The notes under the pieces: generated by a model
Database searches by the model: none
What the model saw: the letters and a program-made list of their open reading frames with translations, nothing else
Told to the model about the DNA's origin: nothing
Translations under genes and position numbers: made by a program
Shown: in pieces, positions 42,136-50,695 of the stretch
Layout: each line of letters starts with the position of its first letter
Position numbering within the stretch: position 1 is the stretch's first letter
Source: Candidatus Woesearchaeota archaeon
Lineage (GTDB): Archaea; Nanobdellota; Nanobdellia; Woesearchaeales; JACPBV01
Direction of reading: 5' to 3'
Length of the DNA stretch: 64,000 nt
Assembly: GCA_019323195.1 (NCBI GenBank)
Contig: JAHWHQ010000036.1
Span: 7,641-71,640, forward strand

Positions 42136-42993
42136 AACATTAGGGTATAGGATAAGGAAGGTCGTCAGCGCATATATGGCTGAAGCAAGGAGTATTCTCT
42201 TATCTTTTATGATGCGGCTTGGGAACCTTGTCTTGTCCGAGCCTGAATAAATCAGGTAAAGATACCTGAGAAGGATGTAAAGGACAAAGGGAAGGGTCAG
42301 CAGCAGCTTCTGGTTATTGCCTAGGAAGCAGTATAATGAATAGGATAATAACAGGGTTGTGGTGCTTATCTGCATTAGGCAGCTTAACAGATCATCGGAA
42401 TAGAAACGCATGGCAGGCCGGTGCTTTTCAGCCTTTTTCCTGAGAAAGACGGATTCTGACTTTCTCTTGCCTGTAGCCAGGAAAAGGGCGAGGAAGAATG
42501 TTCCGATGATAAGCCAGGGAGAGACCCAGACCCTTATTATATAGGCGCCTGAAAGGGCCCGTATCACGAAATTGGATGATATCACAATTACGTCAATGAA
42601 AGGCTCTTTTTTCAGGAAAAGGGAATATGCAGAGGAGAGGATGAAGAATAAAAGGTCTGCTGCCAGGAAATAAAGGGCAAGGGAGTAGGCAAGGATTATT
42701 GATATAATAAAAAGGAAGGATGCAAGAAGGATGCTGCTTTTTACTGTAACTTCTCCTGTGACTAAAGGCCGTTTTGACTTTTCTTTGTTGTGCCTGTCAT
42801 TTTCCCTGTCTGTTATGTCGTTTATGATGTAATTAACAGAGGACATCAGGGATAATGAGATAAAGCCAAGGATGACTGAGAAGAGGTAGTTGATTTGTAG
42901 GATATTTCCTGAAAAGAATACTGCCAGAAAGATAACCAGGTTTTTGTAGTATTGTTCAGGACGGCAGAGCCTTATAAGCGCTTTTATCTTCAT
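42121..42993 (-). CDS. UbiA-family prenyltransferase, decaprenyl-phosphate phosphoribosyltransferase-like
   Basis: 290 residues with about eight membrane helices. The first Asp motif NDITDREND (about residue 58) and RPEQYYKNLVIFLAVFFSG at the N-terminus, together with KSKRPLVTGEV and FVIRALSGAYIIRVWVSPWLIIGTFFLALFLATGKRKSE, match the branch that contains mycobacterial DPPR synthase (Rv3806c). That enzyme moves phosphoribose from PRPP to polyprenyl phosphate. A lipid-linked pentose for the neighbouring GT-C enzymes is a reasonable inference. Menaquinone or heme prenyltransferases are less likely. A TATA box at 43014-43024 lies 26 nt before the ATG. Confidence 0.8.
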   Translation of the reverse strand: MKIKALIRLCRPEQYYKNLVIFLAVFFSGNILQINYLFSVILGFISLSLMSSVNYIINDITDRENDRHNKEKSKRPLVTGEVTVKSSILLASFLFIISIILAYSLALYFLAADLLFFILSSAYSLFLKKEPFIDVIVISSNFVIRALSGAYIIRVWVSPWLIIGTFFLALFLATGKRKSESVFLRKKAEKHRPAMRFYSDDLLSCLMQISTTTLLLSYSLYCFLGNNQKLLLTLPFVLYILLRYLYLIYSGSDKTRFPSRIIKDKRILLASAIYALTTFLILYPNVLPGK

Positions 42994-43012
42994 TGGGCAA
43001 CTAAATGATACG

Positions 43013-43025
43013 TATTATAAATATT
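43013..43025 (-). promoter_or_regulatory. TATA box of the UbiA-like gene
   Basis: An AT-rich TTAAATATTTATAA-like element on the minus strand is centred 26 nt upstream of the ATG at 42993. Confidence 0.5.
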
Positions 43026-43036
43026 TAACTTTTTTA

Positions 43037-44170
43037 TTATCTGGATATCCTGAACAGCTTTTCATAGAAGTCAACAGTTTTTCTTATGCTGAACTCTTTT
43101 ATGATGTCTTTCCTGTCTTTTACATACTTTTTTTTGTTTTTCAGGACTTTAAGGATGGCTGTTGCAATCTCTTTTTCATCCCTTTGCCTTATGATAATCC
43201 CCATTCCTGTTCTTTTTATTGGAATCCTTACACCATATAGGTCAGTGGCAATAATGGGTGTTGAACAGTACATCGATTCTATCTGGACAATGCCGAAGGC
43301 TTCAAGAGGGTCTATGCTCGGCAGGACAAGGACATCGCAGGCAGAGTAGAAATCAGGGAGGTCTTTGTAGTCAATCCTGCCTGTCAGTATGATATTTTTT
43401 TTGTACTTGCCTATTAGAGGCTTTAGCTCATTTATCGTGCTTCCTCCGGCAACCTCTTTATATTCGCCGGCAAGGATGAACCTTGCTCCAGGGTATTTTT
43501 TTAATACATAAGGGATGGACCTTAGAAGATAGGGAAGGCCTTTTTCATAAACAAACCTGCCGCTAAAGCCTATAACCTTTTCCTGTTTTTTTATGCTGTA
43601 GGTTTTTCTTAGGTTTTTTTTCTTATAACTGAAATCATTTTCGTTTATAGGGGGGTAGGTGATCTTTATCTTCTTCAAGAAATATTTTAGCAGTCTTGAA
43701 TGGACAGCATAATCCCTTGTGTATGTTATTATATTCCTGCTTTTTTTAAGGGCTGTTCCTGCAGAAAGGTAATATATCCTTTCCAGGAATCTTCCTGTTA
43801 TTGTCCTTTCTAGTTTAAGGTCGCAGTGGTAGGTGGAGAATAATTTCTTTTTTTTAATGAATAATGAGATAAGGCCCGATTCTATCATCGGAAGATGGAT
43901 GTTCACTATATCATAGCCCGGGGAGAGAGACCAGGCCTTTAATACGAATGAAGGCATGAAGACGCCCTTGTTCAGGCGGAAAAGAACTCTACTCCTTATC
44001 ACATTGACATTTTTTATCTTTTCTTTCTTGTTGAGGTTTTTATCGTGCCTTGAGGTCAATACTGTGACAGAATGCCCTTTTTTTACCAGCTGTTCTGACA
44101 GCCGTTTTACATATTCGGAAATACCGCTGCAGTAAGGGTAGTAGTATGGGGTAATCATCAGTATTCTCAT
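43037..44170 (-). CDS. GT4-family glycosyltransferase
   Basis: 377 residues from ATG 44170. The frame is open to 44200, but the ATG at 44170 forms an ATGA overlap with the upstream GT-C stop and begins the GT-B fold (MRILMITPYYYPYCSGISEYVKRLSEQLVKKGHSVTVLT). Nucleotide-sugar binding residues are in GFSGRFVYEKGLPYLLRS (about 195) and in the E-x7-E block EAFGIVQIESM (about 302). The protein is cytoplasmic or membrane-associated and probably adds a hexose or pentose to a lipid-linked glycan. It is translationally coupled to the upstream GT-C gene. Confidence 0.9.
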   Translation of the reverse strand: MRILMITPYYYPYCSGISEYVKRLSEQLVKKGHSVTVLTSRHDKNLNKKEKIKNVNVIRSRVLFRLNKGVFMPSFVLKAWSLSPGYDIVNIHLPMIESGLISLFIKKKKLFSTYHCDLKLERTITGRFLERIYYLSAGTALKKSRNIITYTRDYAVHSRLLKYFLKKIKITYPPINENDFSYKKKNLRKTYSIKKQEKVIGFSGRFVYEKGLPYLLRSIPYVLKKYPGARFILAGEYKEVAGGSTINELKPLIGKYKKNIILTGRIDYKDLPDFYSACDVLVLPSIDPLEAFGIVQIESMYCSTPIIATDLYGVRIPIKRTGMGIIIRQRDEKEIATAILKVLKNKKKYVKDRKDIIKEFSIRKTVDFYEKLFRISR

Positions 44171-45567
44171 TTTTTTTCCTGGTATATCTTTAATTCGCAT
44201 CCATTGACAGTGCTGTTGAAAACCAATTCGAAACTTTCTGATATCAGGCTGAAAAATTTTTTTGATCTTTCGGGGCAGTCAGGATCATACCTTACGCAGG
44301 GGAGGTCGCAGGAGTTTATAAATATGTATTGGATGTTATTACCTGTCTTTTTGCTTAGCTCTTCTATCCTTTTATTGTCCCATACCTCATAGTACATCAA
44401 CTCATCTATTTTTATGTCGTGTACAGCAGAAATAACAGGTGTCGAAGACCAGATATCTCCTTTTACATGCCTGCCTTCCAGGTAGCTATAGAACGCCTTG
44501 TATTCTGCAGGCATAGGGCTTCTTTTGAGGGCATAGCTTACTCCTGCCAGAGAGATTATGCTCTGGAGAATTATGGCAGATATCAGGGCATATCTTAAGG
44601 GTTTTTTTAATATTTTTGATACCTCTTCAAATCCACTTCCTGAAAGTATATAGAGAAACGGAAGGAAGATGAGGGAATAGCGCATGTCCTTGCAGTTAAG
44701 CATAAAGGAGTGGTATAGGAAAGGTACCAAGAATGCCAAGAGAAAGATATTCTTTTTTTCTAAAGGATGCTTGAATGCAAGCAGTATAGGGATTACTGCT
44801 AGGATTATTATGAAGCTGGTTATTAACAGGTTAGATATGTAGAAAAAGGCGCTTGTCGGGCAGTAGTAGTTCCCTACGACGCGGGAGATAAGGTCATTGG
44901 CAAATATGAAGGGGGCAAACAGGTTATTATACAGCACTATATTAGAGATTAGAAAAGGAATAATTAAAACCGAAAAACCCACCATAAATAAAACAGATTT
45001 TTTTATTTTATCTTTCTTTTCAATTAAGCAGCCCAATATCAATATGGGTATAAGCCAGAGGTATGTAAACTTTGTTAGTACAGCAAGACCCATGAATATT
45101 CCGCTTAGTAAAAACCTTTGCTTTTTTATGAGAAAATAGAATGCCAATAAAGAAAGGAACATTGCAGCTATGTCAACAGCCATCTTATTTGTGAAATAAA
45201 TTATGCTTATGTTAATAGAGAAAAGGAAACAGAACAAAAGGGCGGTTTTATCATCATTTAGGCAGTTTATTAACTCATACAGCAGGTAAATTGAGGAAGA
45301 TGCTAATAAAATATTTATTAGTGAACTAAAAAGAAGAGCATTTAATCCGATCTTCCATACAAAACCCATCAAAATAGGCCAGAGAAGAGGTCTTGCAGGC
45401 TCCCATAGGCCTATTTTGCCTAAGGAGAATATATATTTTCCCATGCCTATGTAAACTGCAGAATCCCATAGAATATCTTTTTGGTTAAATGAATAAAAAA
45501 TGTTTATTAATAAGAAACCTAAGAGAATTATATAAATAATAATTCTTTTGGTTTTGCGTAGTTTCAT
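44167..45567 (-). CDS. GT-C (ArnT/PMT-like) membrane glycosyltransferase
   Basis: 466 residues with about ten membrane helices and a C-terminal soluble part. The catalytic Asp of GT-C enzymes is seen in ILWDSAVYIGMGKYIFS (about residue 33), followed by WEPARPLLWPIL. Such enzymes use polyprenyl-phosphate sugars and act on the outer face. A paralogue lies directly upstream (45607-47106) with the same WD.AVY.GMGKY motif. The soluble tail contains Cys residues (SCDLPCVRYDPDCPERS) that may form disulfides outside. A TATA box at 45584-45593 suggests its own promoter. The gene is AT-richer than the epimerase and UbiA-like genes. Confidence 0.85.
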   Translation of the reverse strand: MKLRKTKRIIIYIILLGFLLINIFYSFNQKDILWDSAVYIGMGKYIFSLGKIGLWEPARPLLWPILMGFVWKIGLNALLFSSLINILLASSSIYLLYELINCLNDDKTALLFCFLFSINISIIYFTNKMAVDIAAMFLSLLAFYFLIKKQRFLLSGIFMGLAVLTKFTYLWLIPILILGCLIEKKDKIKKSVLFMVGFSVLIIPFLISNIVLYNNLFAPFIFANDLISRVVGNYYCPTSAFFYISNLLITSFIIILAVIPILLAFKHPLEKKNIFLLAFLVPFLYHSFMLNCKDMRYSLIFLPFLYILSGSGFEEVSKILKKPLRYALISAIILQSIISLAGVSYALKRSPMPAEYKAFYSYLEGRHVKGDIWSSTPVISAVHDIKIDELMYYEVWDNKRIEELSKKTGNNIQYIFINSCDLPCVRYDPDCPERSKKFFSLISESFELVFNSTVNGCELKIYQEKK

Positions 45568-45583
45568 ATTGTATTGAAAAAAC

Positions 45584-45593
45584 TTTTATAACT
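45584..45593 (-). promoter_or_regulatory. TATA box of the GT-C gene
   Basis: AGTTATAAAAG on the minus strand lies about 22 nt upstream of ATG 45567. Confidence 0.4.
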
Positions 45594-45606
45594 AAAGGTA
45601 ATTTTC

Positions 45607-47106
45607 TTATTTCTGCCTTTTGCTTAAATAAATATGATAGGCTCTATCTCCATATATCTCAGAAAATACAAGTTCATTTTCATCTTCTATAAGCTTGAAC
45701 AAACTGTTCAATCTTTTCTTACATTCTTTATCTCCGTTGGAACAATAAAATGATTCTGGAATAAGAATTATGGCGAAGGTTTCATTCCTGTGGAGGGCAT
45801 AGACCTTATGTCCTAGATCAGGGGAAAAAAAGAATGGCACAAATTTAGCATCTACATAAACTGCAGGAACAGGATCTGTTGTTAATATTGCTCCTTTAAT
45901 CTCTTTATCCACAAAAAACTTATAGTAATCTCCTACAATTGGCAATTCCTCTTTTAGTCTCCAATTATAGTAATTTAAGTCCCTGTTAATAACTCCAACT
46001 AAGGATATAATGACAAAAATAACTATCGCAATTCTTATCCTATCTTTTTTTGAATGAAGAAACGAGTAATAAAAACCATAGGCTGCGATTAAAGATGCAT
46101 AAGGCAAAAAGACAATCAAAAACCTTGTTTGCTTGTTTGATATATATGTAAAATAGAGGAAATAAATAAAAAATGTTGCTACAATAACATTAAAGGATTC
46201 CCTCTTTTTAATCTTTTTACTTAAAATAAATATTAAACCGGGGATTATGAAAATGAATAATGTATTTTCTTTTAATAGCTCGATAACATAATAAAAAATA
46301 TTATAAAGATATGAAACCCATGTTCCGGTGATTATACTTTCTGCAGGATTAAATTGCGCCCATGTACCAAGTATCCATGGCCTAAATAAAGCATGATAAA
46401 TCCTCGAAGTTTCTTTGTTATAAATGAAATAATTAAAGATCAGGAAAGGGATATGGCTCAATAAAAAACCAAATGAGAATAAGGAAGATTTTTTTAAGAA
46501 GGATTTCATATCTCTATCCCTTAATAAAGAAATAAAAAGTGCTAGAATAAAAGATATGCCTATAAGGGCCTGTGGAAATCTGAATAAAGCACCTATCCCG
46601 CATAAAATGCCTGCTACTAACAGATTGTGCTTTTTCAAATAAACATATATTCCAAATAAGACAAAAAATGTTGAAGGTATTCCTGTAAGGATATAATTTG
46701 TGTAAAGGAAAAATACTGATGTGATTGCTAAAATTGATGATGAAATAACTCCAACCTCTTTATTAACCATCTCTTTGCCGATTAGGTAAGTGAAAATGAT
46801 ACAACCTACTGAGAATAAGATAGAAATAAATTCTGAAAAAAGAACATAATTAAATCCTGATTTCCATATTAGTCCTAAGATTAAAGGGAGGCCAATCGGT
46901 CTTACAATCTCCCAAAAACCAAGATTGCCGGAAGAAAAAAGATATTTGCCCATCCCCATATATACTGCTTCATCCCATATGATGTTATGGGCTTTTAATA
47001 GATAAGGGGCCTTAATCAGGAAAAACAGGATTACCAGTACTAGGATTAGATAATTATCTTTTATGAAATCCTTTACCTTCTCCCTAAGAACAGATATCCT
47101 CTTCAT
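45607..47106 (-). CDS. GT-C (ArnT/PMT-like) membrane glycosyltransferase, paralogue
   Basis: 499 residues from ATG 47106; GTG 47121 would add five. Ten or more membrane helices. The conserved IIWDEAVYMGMGKYLFSSGNLGFWEIVRPIG block (about residue 45) carries the catalytic Asp and parallels the downstream GT-C gene. The C-terminal soluble region has a Cys pair (FYCSNGDKECKKR). It probably transfers a polyprenyl-phosphate-linked sugar to a surface acceptor. The start overlaps the end of the thioredoxin-like gene by 23 nt, so the two are likely one transcript. AT-rich. Confidence 0.83.
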   Translation of the reverse strand: MKRISVLREKVKDFIKDNYLILVLVILFFLIKAPYLLKAHNIIWDEAVYMGMGKYLFSSGNLGFWEIVRPIGLPLILGLIWKSGFNYVLFSEFISILFSVGCIIFTYLIGKEMVNKEVGVISSSILAITSVFFLYTNYILTGIPSTFFVLFGIYVYLKKHNLLVAGILCGIGALFRFPQALIGISFILALFISLLRDRDMKSFLKKSSLFSFGFLLSHIPFLIFNYFIYNKETSRIYHALFRPWILGTWAQFNPAESIITGTWVSYLYNIFYYVIELLKENTLFIFIIPGLIFILSKKIKKRESFNVIVATFFIYFLYFTYISNKQTRFLIVFLPYASLIAAYGFYYSFLHSKKDRIRIAIVIFVIISLVGVINRDLNYYNWRLKEELPIVGDYYKFFVDKEIKGAILTTDPVPAVYVDAKFVPFFFSPDLGHKVYALHRNETFAIILIPESFYCSNGDKECKKRLNSLFKLIEDENELVFSEIYGDRAYHIYLSKRQK

Positions 47107-47782
47107 CTTTAAAAGAATCACAAATAATTTTTTTTAATTCTTTGTTATTAACTATACCCGTATATTTTTTACCTTCAATAATCAGTGTTGGATACTCTGT
47201 TATTTTATATTGATTTTTTAAAATGTTTATTACTGGTTCAGTTGTTCCATAGTCACAATCTATGGGAAAAACCAATAATTTATCGCCAAAAGTCTTTTTA
47301 AAATAAGTAAGAATAATTCCTTGATCCGGGCATATTGGGCAGTTTTTTTCAGAATAAAGATATACTATATTGACTACATCCAAATCACATTCTTCTTTTG
47401 TTTTTTTAGCCAGTAGCCAATATTTAAGATTATCCAGGATGTACCTCCTACCTGCCAATTCGTATTCTTTCTTATTAATTTTTGTGTTTTCCTTGTATTT
47501 TATAAATGTCTGTAATGATTCACTAAGATCTCTTACTGATTTTTCCATGGTAGCATGCAGAACAGAACAACTCTCATTTTTATCTTCCAATGTTGTTAAA
47601 TATAAATATTGAAACTGAAGACTTAGGTAATCAACCTCATGTTCTCTATTCTCGCTTTCTACCCATTTAACCCTTAAGTTATCGAACAACATACCAGATG
47701 TAAGCCCCAATATAAATATAATTGAAGTTAGAATAAAAGCGATAATGTATTTATCCTTGCTAACCTTTCTTTCAACAGCCAT
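47084..47782 (-). CDS. Membrane-anchored thioredoxin-like protein
   Basis: 232 residues. An N-terminal helix (IIAFILTSIIFILGLTSGML, residues 12-31) anchors the protein. A helical region follows, then a thioredoxin-like fold from about 140: VVNIVYLYSEKNCPICPDQG with a C-P-I-C active site and EYPTLIIEGKKYTG with the cis-Pro. The domain probably faces outside and could oxidise or isomerise disulfides. Given the Cys-rich surface proteins and the Cys in the GT-C tails, such substrates are plausible but unproven. Its 3' end overlaps the GT-C gene. An AT-rich TATA element lies near 47808-47816. Confidence 0.75.
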   Translation of the reverse strand: MAVERKVSKDKYIIAFILTSIIFILGLTSGMLFDNLRVKWVESENREHEVDYLSLQFQYLYLTTLEDKNESCSVLHATMEKSVRDLSESLQTFIKYKENTKINKKEYELAGRRYILDNLKYWLLAKKTKEECDLDVVNIVYLYSEKNCPICPDQGIILTYFKKTFGDKLLVFPIDCDYGTTEPVINILKNQYKITEYPTLIIEGKKYTGIVNNKELKKIICDSFKDEEDICS

Positions 47783-47821
47783 TTTTATATAACAATTTTT
47801 TTACTTATTATTTAAAGTTAA

Positions 47822-49102
47822 CTAAAATTTCCATTTATGCTTTTTCTCTAAAAATGTCTCGAAGAAGACTACAACAATAATAAAAGACATTATTATGTAA
47901 TAAACAAAAAAATAGCCTAAAAGAGCCAGGAAATTTCTTTTTTTAATCTTTTCATTAGCATTTTTGAGGGATAAATATATGACACCAAAGGATATTACCA
48001 ACAATAAGTATAAGATTATTATCTTCTCCAAATCAAGATTTAACAGCACAAACTTAAAATTTGTTAAGTCTATTATAAAATGCCTTATGTCAAAGTTTAA
48101 TAAATAAATTTTTTTAATAAATTCATAGATAGGTTTTAATATATAGAAACTAAAAAAGAACAGGGTTGTTATGCTTACAAAGAAAATAATTATGTTAATG
48201 CTCATTTGCATAAAACCAAAATCCCCGTATTCCTTATTCCAAATCAATTTTTTGTATTTCAAAATGTTCAAAAAGCTTCCTTTTAACCACCTGTTTCTCT
48301 GTTTGTACAATCCCCTTAAATTTTTAGGTGTAACCGTATACACATAGCCGTCATAACACTGTTTTATCCTGTAATTATATTTCTGTATCCTGTAAGCTAT
48401 TTCCTGGTCCTCTGTTATATTTTTTGTATCAAAACCACCTATCTTTTTAATTACACTCGTTCTATACAGGGAGAAGGGGCCCGGCGCAACATAAATACAG
48501 TCAAGATGACTCATCAATCGGGCAATAAGCAATGAAATTAGGTATTCCAGCCATTGTATCTTCTGTAGAAATGTTTTTGGTGACTTTACTTTCATAGCAG
48601 GGGTTACAATAGCTAAATTCTTATCTTCTTTTTCATATATACTTAACATCTTTTTAGGCGTTTGGGATTCAACAAAAGAATCAGCATCCAAACAAGCAAA
48701 AAACTCTCCCTTTGCTGTTTTTAATGCATTATTGAGCGATTGCGCTTTTCCTTGATTTTTCTGGTTTATTACTCTAATGTTGAACTTTTTATTCTCTTTT
48801 ATGAATTTACTTGCTTTCTCTCCAGTTTTGTCTGTACTGCCATCATTAATTATAATAATCTCAAACTTATCTGGAGGGTAATCAATATTTATAACAGATT
48901 CTAATGAAGGTATGATCGTATCTTCTTCATTAAATGCAGGTATCAAAACAGAGATAAAAGGGAATCTTGAAAGACTAACTTCTTTTTTTTCTTCAACTTT
49001 GAAATCCTCTTTTTTTGCTAGGAATATAATTAACCAATAGATCGTAATATACAAAGATAATGCATATGTTATCCATAATAAGGTGGTTAGCAGGATGTTC
49101 AT
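47822..49102 (-). CDS. Processive-type GT2 membrane glycosyltransferase
   Basis: 426 residues. One N-terminal and about three C-terminal membrane helices flank a GT-A domain, as in BcsA/IcaA/HAS-type enzymes. Motifs: VLIPAFNEEDTI (about 52), NDGSTD (about 87), ACLDADS (about 136, D-x-D type), TEDQEIAYR (about 232, catalytic base region) and QRNRW (about 268, the Q/RxxRW product-binding motif). It probably makes or exports a repeating polysaccharide or elongates a lipid-linked sugar. A TATA box at 49124-49134 lies 27 nt upstream. Confidence 0.88.
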   Translation of the reverse strand: MNILLTTLLWITYALSLYITIYWLIIFLAKKEDFKVEEKKEVSLSRFPFISVLIPAFNEEDTIIPSLESVINIDYPPDKFEIIIINDGSTDKTGEKASKFIKENKKFNIRVINQKNQGKAQSLNNALKTAKGEFFACLDADSFVESQTPKKMLSIYEKEDKNLAIVTPAMKVKSPKTFLQKIQWLEYLISLLIARLMSHLDCIYVAPGPFSLYRTSVIKKIGGFDTKNITEDQEIAYRIQKYNYRIKQCYDGYVYTVTPKNLRGLYKQRNRWLKGSFLNILKYKKLIWNKEYGDFGFMQMSINIIIFFVSITTLFFFSFYILKPIYEFIKKIYLLNFDIRHFIIDLTNFKFVLLNLDLEKIIILYLLLVISFGVIYLSLKNANEKIKKRNFLALLGYFFVYYIIMSFIIVVVFFETFLEKKHKWKF

Positions 49103-49123
49103 TTGGCTAATATTATTTTTTTA

Positions 49124-49135
49124 CTTATTTAAATT
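49124..49135 (-). promoter_or_regulatory. TATA box of the GT2 gene
   Basis: AATTTAAATAAG on the minus strand, centred about 27 nt before the ATG at 49102. Confidence 0.45.
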
Positions 49136-49138
49136 TTT

Positions 49139-49924
49139 TTAATTCAGGAACTTTTTAATTATATCTGCCTTCTTTTTGTCAATACCCCCTAACCTATAGA
49201 GAATTACATTTCCAACTCTATGTTTTTTTGCTATTCCTAAATCCCTTTTTAATTCCCTGTTTGTCAGCTCTTTTTCATTATTTAGGATGCCTTTTCCTAT
49301 GACGCCCAATCCTGCGCAGTAGCTTGTACCGTACTCCTCCCTGCCTTTTGCTATCTGGCTTTCCAGGTAATGCCCTACTGCCCGGTTTTGGACCATGCTG
49401 GTGTAGACCATGCCTATCTTCTTATGCTTAAACCTTTTAGGGTTAAAGGAAAGCGCCATGAACCTGAACAGAAACCTGAAGAAAAAGCCTTCAAGCGGGT
49501 ATTCGGCGGTTATTATCTCCTTATTGTAGCTGGAGGCCTTTTTTATGAACCCCCTTATAAGAATCCTGTTCCTAAGGAAGTTATGCAGCTCTTTTTTCCA
49601 GTTCTCTTTTTTTATCGGGAATTCAGCATCCCATAGGACTTTTATCTTTTCTTTGCTGTTTTTTAGCTCATCAATGATCCTCTTTAAGGCCTTCCTTCTG
49701 GAGAGAGGGCTCATCCAATAGCCTTCATCTTCTTCCAGGACAGGCCAGTAGATAATGCTCCTTATCTTCTTCCCAAAGCTTTTTTTATCCAAGAGCTGTT
49801 TTCTTATCTTCCTGAAATCTGACAGGCTTTTGGCGGCTATATAAAGGTCTATCGGGAAGCCTATGAGCCTTAGCCTGCCTAGATTTTTTTCATCAGGAAA
49901 TTCCTCGAAAAAGCCAATCCTCAT
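49139..49924 (-). CDS. Unknown protein, possible TIM-barrel, in the glycan locus
   Basis: 261 residues, not recognised. No membrane helix or signal. Alternating strands and helices with acidic or aromatic strand ends (MRIGFFEEFP, IIYWPVLEEDEGYWMSP, IKVLWDAEFP, EIITAEYP, KIGMVYTSMVQ, NVILYRLGGI) suggest a beta/alpha barrel, possibly of a carbohydrate-active type; this is inference. A Cys-Gly stretch YGTSYCAGLGVIGKG is notable. The start overlaps the end of the upstream GT2 gene (ATGA), so the two are translationally coupled and probably work on the same glycan. Confidence 0.6.
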   Translation of the reverse strand: MRIGFFEEFPDEKNLGRLRLIGFPIDLYIAAKSLSDFRKIRKQLLDKKSFGKKIRSIIYWPVLEEDEGYWMSPLSRRKALKRIIDELKNSKEKIKVLWDAEFPIKKENWKKELHNFLRNRILIRGFIKKASSYNKEIITAEYPLEGFFFRFLFRFMALSFNPKRFKHKKIGMVYTSMVQNRAVGHYLESQIAKGREEYGTSYCAGLGVIGKGILNNEKELTNRELKRDLGIAKKHRVGNVILYRLGGIDKKKADIIKKFLN

Positions 49925-50619
49925 TTTTTATAGTTGAAACTGTAGTGAAAGATGTCCTTTTTTATGGGGCCGAACAAGGTTTTATAAGCAGCAGACAGGA
50001 CAAGTGCAGAGCCGACCTTTATCCTGCCGAACTCGTCAAACCTTCTTACAGATGTGTCTATCTTTCTGCTGATTATCCTGAACCTTCCATATCTGCGGCA
50101 TCTTTTTACGTAATCATGCTCTTCAAGCAGCCTTATATCCTCATCAAAACCGCCAATCTTCCTGTGGATATCCCTCTTTACCAGGATGCAGCATCCGCCC
50201 AATGAGGGGGATGTTTTTTCAGAAAGCTTTGTGAAGGTGTTGAATATGCTGAAATATGCCCTGTCAACCAGCCGGTCGCTCATTGGCCTTAAAAAACAGC
50301 CGGCAACACCAAGATCCTTTTTCCTGAATTCCTTAAGAATCCCCCTTATAAAGCCTGGCTTTAGGCAACAGTCAGCGTCAAGAAAAAGAAGAAGGCTGCC
50401 TTTTGCTATCTTGGCGCCGTTGTTCCTGCCTATCCCTGGCCTTTTGCCGCCTTTGACGACCCTGCAGCCGAACTTCCTTGCAATCTGCCTTGTCCTGTCC
50501 CTTGAGCTGTTGTCAGCCACTATTATCTCTATGTTTTTCAGGTTCTGCTTTTTTATTGAGCTGAGCAGAGCAGGGAGGTAATGCTCTTCGTTATATGCAG
50601 GTATTATGATGCTTAGCAT
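49921..50619 (-). CDS. GT2-family glycosyltransferase
   Basis: 232 residues from ATG 50619 (MLSIIIPAYNEEHYLPALL). This start places the TATA box (50641-50648) 26-27 nt upstream. The frame is open to an earlier ATG at 50637 that would lie too close to the box. GT-A motifs: VADNSSRDRT (about 35), LFLDADC (about 80) and ILVKRDIHRKIGGFDEDI (about 145). It has no membrane helices of its own. Divergent from radB, with the two TATA boxes about 23 nt apart. Overlaps the unknown barrel-like gene by 4 nt. Confidence 0.88.
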   Translation of the reverse strand: MLSIIIPAYNEEHYLPALLSSIKKQNLKNIEIIVADNSSRDRTRQIARKFGCRVVKGGKRPGIGRNNGAKIAKGSLLLFLDADCCLKPGFIRGILKEFRKKDLGVAGCFLRPMSDRLVDRAYFSIFNTFTKLSEKTSPSLGGCCILVKRDIHRKIGGFDEDIRLLEEHDYVKRCRRYGRFRIISRKIDTSVRRFDEFGRIKVGSALVLSAAYKTLFGPIKKDIFHYSFNYKK

Positions 50620-50640
50620 GGGGTTTATATCGTGCATGGG

Positions 50641-50648
50641 GGTATATA
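50641..50648 (-). promoter_or_regulatory. TATA box of the GT2 gene (divergent with radB)
   Basis: TTTATATA on the minus strand, 26-27 nt upstream of ATG 50619; it decides between the two candidate starts. Confidence 0.55.
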
Positions 50649-50663
50649 AATCTATTGGGCAAG

Positions 50664-50673
50664 ATTTATAATA
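50664..50673 (+). promoter_or_regulatory. TATA box of radB
   Basis: ATTTATAATA centred near 50669, 27 nt upstream of ATG 50696, which supports that start over the TTG at 50678. Confidence 0.55.
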
Positions 50674-50695
50674 TTCTTTGCATTACCTTCCTATT

